Source: Sepiola atlantica (Eukaryota > Mollusca > Cephalopoda > Sepiida > Sepiolidae). From it: a DNA stretch of 64,000 bases. The notes below the pieces were generated by a model. The model ran no database searches. It was given only the letters and a program-made list of their open reading frames with translations, and was not told the DNA's origin. This document shows, in pieces, positions 61,833 to 64,000 of this stretch. Location of the stretch: contig OY744521.1 in NCBI GenBank assembly GCA_963556195.1, positions 129,119,788 through 129,183,787 of the forward strand, given 5' to 3'. Positions within the stretch are counted from its first letter, which is position 1. Each line of letters starts with the position of its first letter. The translations under genes were made by a program, and so were the position numbers.

Positions 61833-63555
61833 GTAAGTACATATTTTGTAAAGTGTAAATAAAATAATTCAGTGTTCGCTTTACTATATAAAACAAGTGT
61901 TTTATTCAATCAAAAACAATAAATTCTAAACTACAAAAGCAAAATCTACAAAGTAAAACAATCAACTGTAAAGTAAATCAGTTCAAGTGAAAATGAAAAA
62001 AAAGATCAACTTAAAATTCAAAGTGATGTAACAACATTAGTGAACGCTGCATTTGAAATTTACAAAATTAATAAAGTGTGGAAAGTTAAACAAAAAAATG
62101 TAGATGTAAAATTCGAAATTACATTAAAATACAGAAATTTATAATTTAGATTTTAAAAAGTCAAATGAAGTTTTTTCAATTGAATTTCAAAATTTTGAAC
62201 TGAACTTTAAATATTTCAATTTCAATATTATCTTTTCCATTTGAAGTTAGGCTCCCTTCGCGTTGATTTGTTATTTATCATATCGAGTCGAGATTTTTAA
62301 TTTTACGTTGAGTCTTTGTAAGTTAAATTCGGTCTAGTTCATTTTTAGTTTAATTTTTAAAACTTGTGAGCCTAAATATAAGTATATCTTTCATTTAGTT
62401 GAAATACAGTCGTGTTTGCTTGTAATTCCACAAAAGTGTTCTCTTTTTAATTGGATCATGTTCCACTTGGAATAGCCATAAAAGCTGGATCAATTTCAAC
62501 GAGAATCAAACTAATTCTTGAACAAACATTTTTAGTCTTCATTTCTGGTTACTATTTAAGAAATTGCAAAAATTTGAACTGAAAATTAAAAAAATTAAAT
62601 TTCGAATTGAAACAGCATGATGTAAAATAAAAACATCAACTCGCCTGAGCGATGGTACATCTTAAGAGGTCTTTAAAAAAAATACAAAATAAAATTTAGC
62701 GTACCTAGAGATATAGAGGGGAAAGGAAGAAGAGAGGAGAGGAGAAAGGAGAGAGTGCGTTTGTGTTGAGAGAGAGAGAGAGAGAGTGAGAGAGAGAGAA
62801 GGGAGTATTCTACTCCTTCTCTCTCTCTATGAATAAAACCTTTTAGATTCAAATTTATTTATATCTTAAATAAGACCGTAGAGAAATGAAAAAAGAATAA
62901 ATAAACTCGCCTGAGTGATGGTTCATTTTTTTTGGGGGGGGGGGAGGGTGGTGGTGTCTTTTAAAAAAGAAAATTTAGCGTGTTTAGAGTTTTGTTAGTT
63001 TTAAAGAAAAAATATGTTTACTCTTTGTTGTTTCGTTTTTACATATTCTTGTTATTTTTAAAACGTTTTTACGTATTCTTGTTATTTTAAAAAAGTTTTT
63101 ACGTATTCTTGTTATTTTTAAAAGGTTTTTAGGCATTCTTGTTATTTTTAAAAAGTGTTTACGTATTCTTGTTATTTAAAAACCGTTTTTACGTCTTCTT
63201 GTTATTTAAAAACCGTTTTTACGTATTCCTGTTATATAAAAGAAGTTTTTACGTATTCTTGCTATTTTTAAAAAGTTTTTGCGTATTCTTGTTATTTAAA
63301 AGAAGTTTTTACGTATGCTTGCTATTTTAAAAAAGTTTTTGCGTATTCTTGTTAATTTTTAAAACGGTTTTACGTATTCTTGTTACTTTTAAAAAGTGAA
63401 AATTCAACAGCTGTTACTGTTGTTTTTAATAAAAAATGTATATTTTCACTTTTTTGTTTTATGCATTAATAGTTGATTAATAGCATTTGATTTGTTATTG
63501 ATATGTGAAACAATTCAATTTGATTCAACTCATTTATTTCCATCCTTATTTTCAG

Positions 63556-63579
63556 GCAAAGTTACTGTGGCTGATCCCG
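63556..63579 (+). CDS. Micro-exon 17 (intact): KVTVADP
   Basis: Third copy of this variant, exactly 1747 bp after micro-exon 16. The gene's terminal exon is not in the window. Confidence 0.65.
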
Positions 63580-64000
63580 GTAAGTACATATTTTGTAAAG
63601 TGTAAATAAAATAATTCAGTGTTCGCTTTACTATATAAAACAAGTGTTTTATTCAATCAAAAACAATAAATTCTAAACTACAAAAGCAAAATCTACAAAG
63701 TAAAACAATCAACTGTAAAGTAAATCAGTTCAAGTGAAAATGAAAAAAAAGATCAACTTAAAATTCAAAGTGATGTAACAACATTAGTGAACGCTGCATT
63801 TGAAATTTACAAAATTAATAAAGTGTGGAAAGTTAAACAAAAAAATGTAGATGTAAAATTCGAAATTACATTAAAATACAGAAATTTATAATTTAGATTT
63901 TAAAAAGTCAAATGAAGTTTTTTCAATTGAATTTCAAAATTTTGAACTGAACTTTAAATATTTCAATTTCAATATTATCTTTTCCATTTGAAGTTAGGCT

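Larger units (their letters stand above)
37430..64000 (+). repeat. Tandem array of 1.47/1.74-kb units, each with one micro-exon
   Basis: Seventeen micro-exons recur at 38352, 39828, 41571, 43033, 44506, 45980, 47725, 49187, 50662, 52136, 53882, 55366, 56837, 58319, 60062, 61809 and 63556. Spacing is about 1.47 kb, or about 1.74 kb where a 30-bp minisatellite is expanded. Each unit also holds a purine (GA)n tract, a T-run/G-run, and two diverged copies of a segment containing CGCCTGAGYGATGGT. From 41571 to 60061 there is a four-unit higher-order period (6154, 6157 and 6180 bp). The array continues past the window's right end, and its left end is approximate. Confidence 0.9.

Overview
The window looks like a low-GC, repeat-packed animal nuclear genome. 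There are long (TA)n, (TATC)n, (CA)n and (GA)n tracts, tRNA-derived SINEs with (TA)n tails, decayed Penelope-like and LINE retroelements, a young Ty3/gypsy element, and genes cut by long AT-rich introns. This mix fits a lophotrochozoan, most likely a cephalopod mollusc. That assignment is inference from repeat style, not a match I could run.

Layout. 0.4-0.6 kb: a SINE. 0.9-2.7 kb: a decayed minus-strand Penelope-like element (PLE), followed by a second repeat element (2.7-3.4 kb). 3.4-12 kb: mostly simple repeats, an 81-bp minisatellite, a composite repeat with nested inverted arms and a large fold-back. 12.3-12.8 kb: the tail of a dead minus-strand LINE. 13.3-19.3 kb: a 36-bp minisatellite split by a complete Ty3/gypsy retrotransposon whose two 274-bp LTRs appear identical. 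Its coding region has one in-frame stop and one frame offset. 20-37 kb: duplications, PLE fragments and three large palindromes that sit beside (TA)n tracts.

The main find is a candidate micro-exon gene on the + strand that spans most of the second half of the window. A compact CCAAT/TATA promoter (22.2 kb) precedes a first coding exon (22307-22358) encoding a hydrophobic signal peptide and ending in phase 1 at a consensus GTAAGT donor. A phase-compatible second exon lies at 24845. From about 37.4 kb to the right edge runs a tandem array of 1.47- or 1.74-kb units. Each unit carries one 24-nt micro-exon between a polypyrimidine/CAG acceptor and a GTAAGT donor. Every micro-exon is phase 1-1 and encodes one octapeptide of the form GKVKGPDP, GKVKVPDP, GKVKGADP or GKVTVADP. 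Seventeen copies lie in the window and the array continues past the right edge. Nine have intact splice sites. Eight carry the same donor change (GTAAGT to TTAAGT) and are predicted to be skipped, which would not disturb the frame.

The predicted product is a secreted protein made of tandem octapeptides, with one exon and about 1.5-1.7 kb of intron per 8 residues. The architecture resembles the schistosome micro-exon genes (MEGs), but I recognise no homologue. Between the GPDP-type and VADP-type units the micro-exon differs at 5 of 24 positions, all replacing amino acids, while the flanking intron is almost unchanged. That suggests selection for peptide diversity. The array also has a higher-order period of four units (about 6.15 kb).
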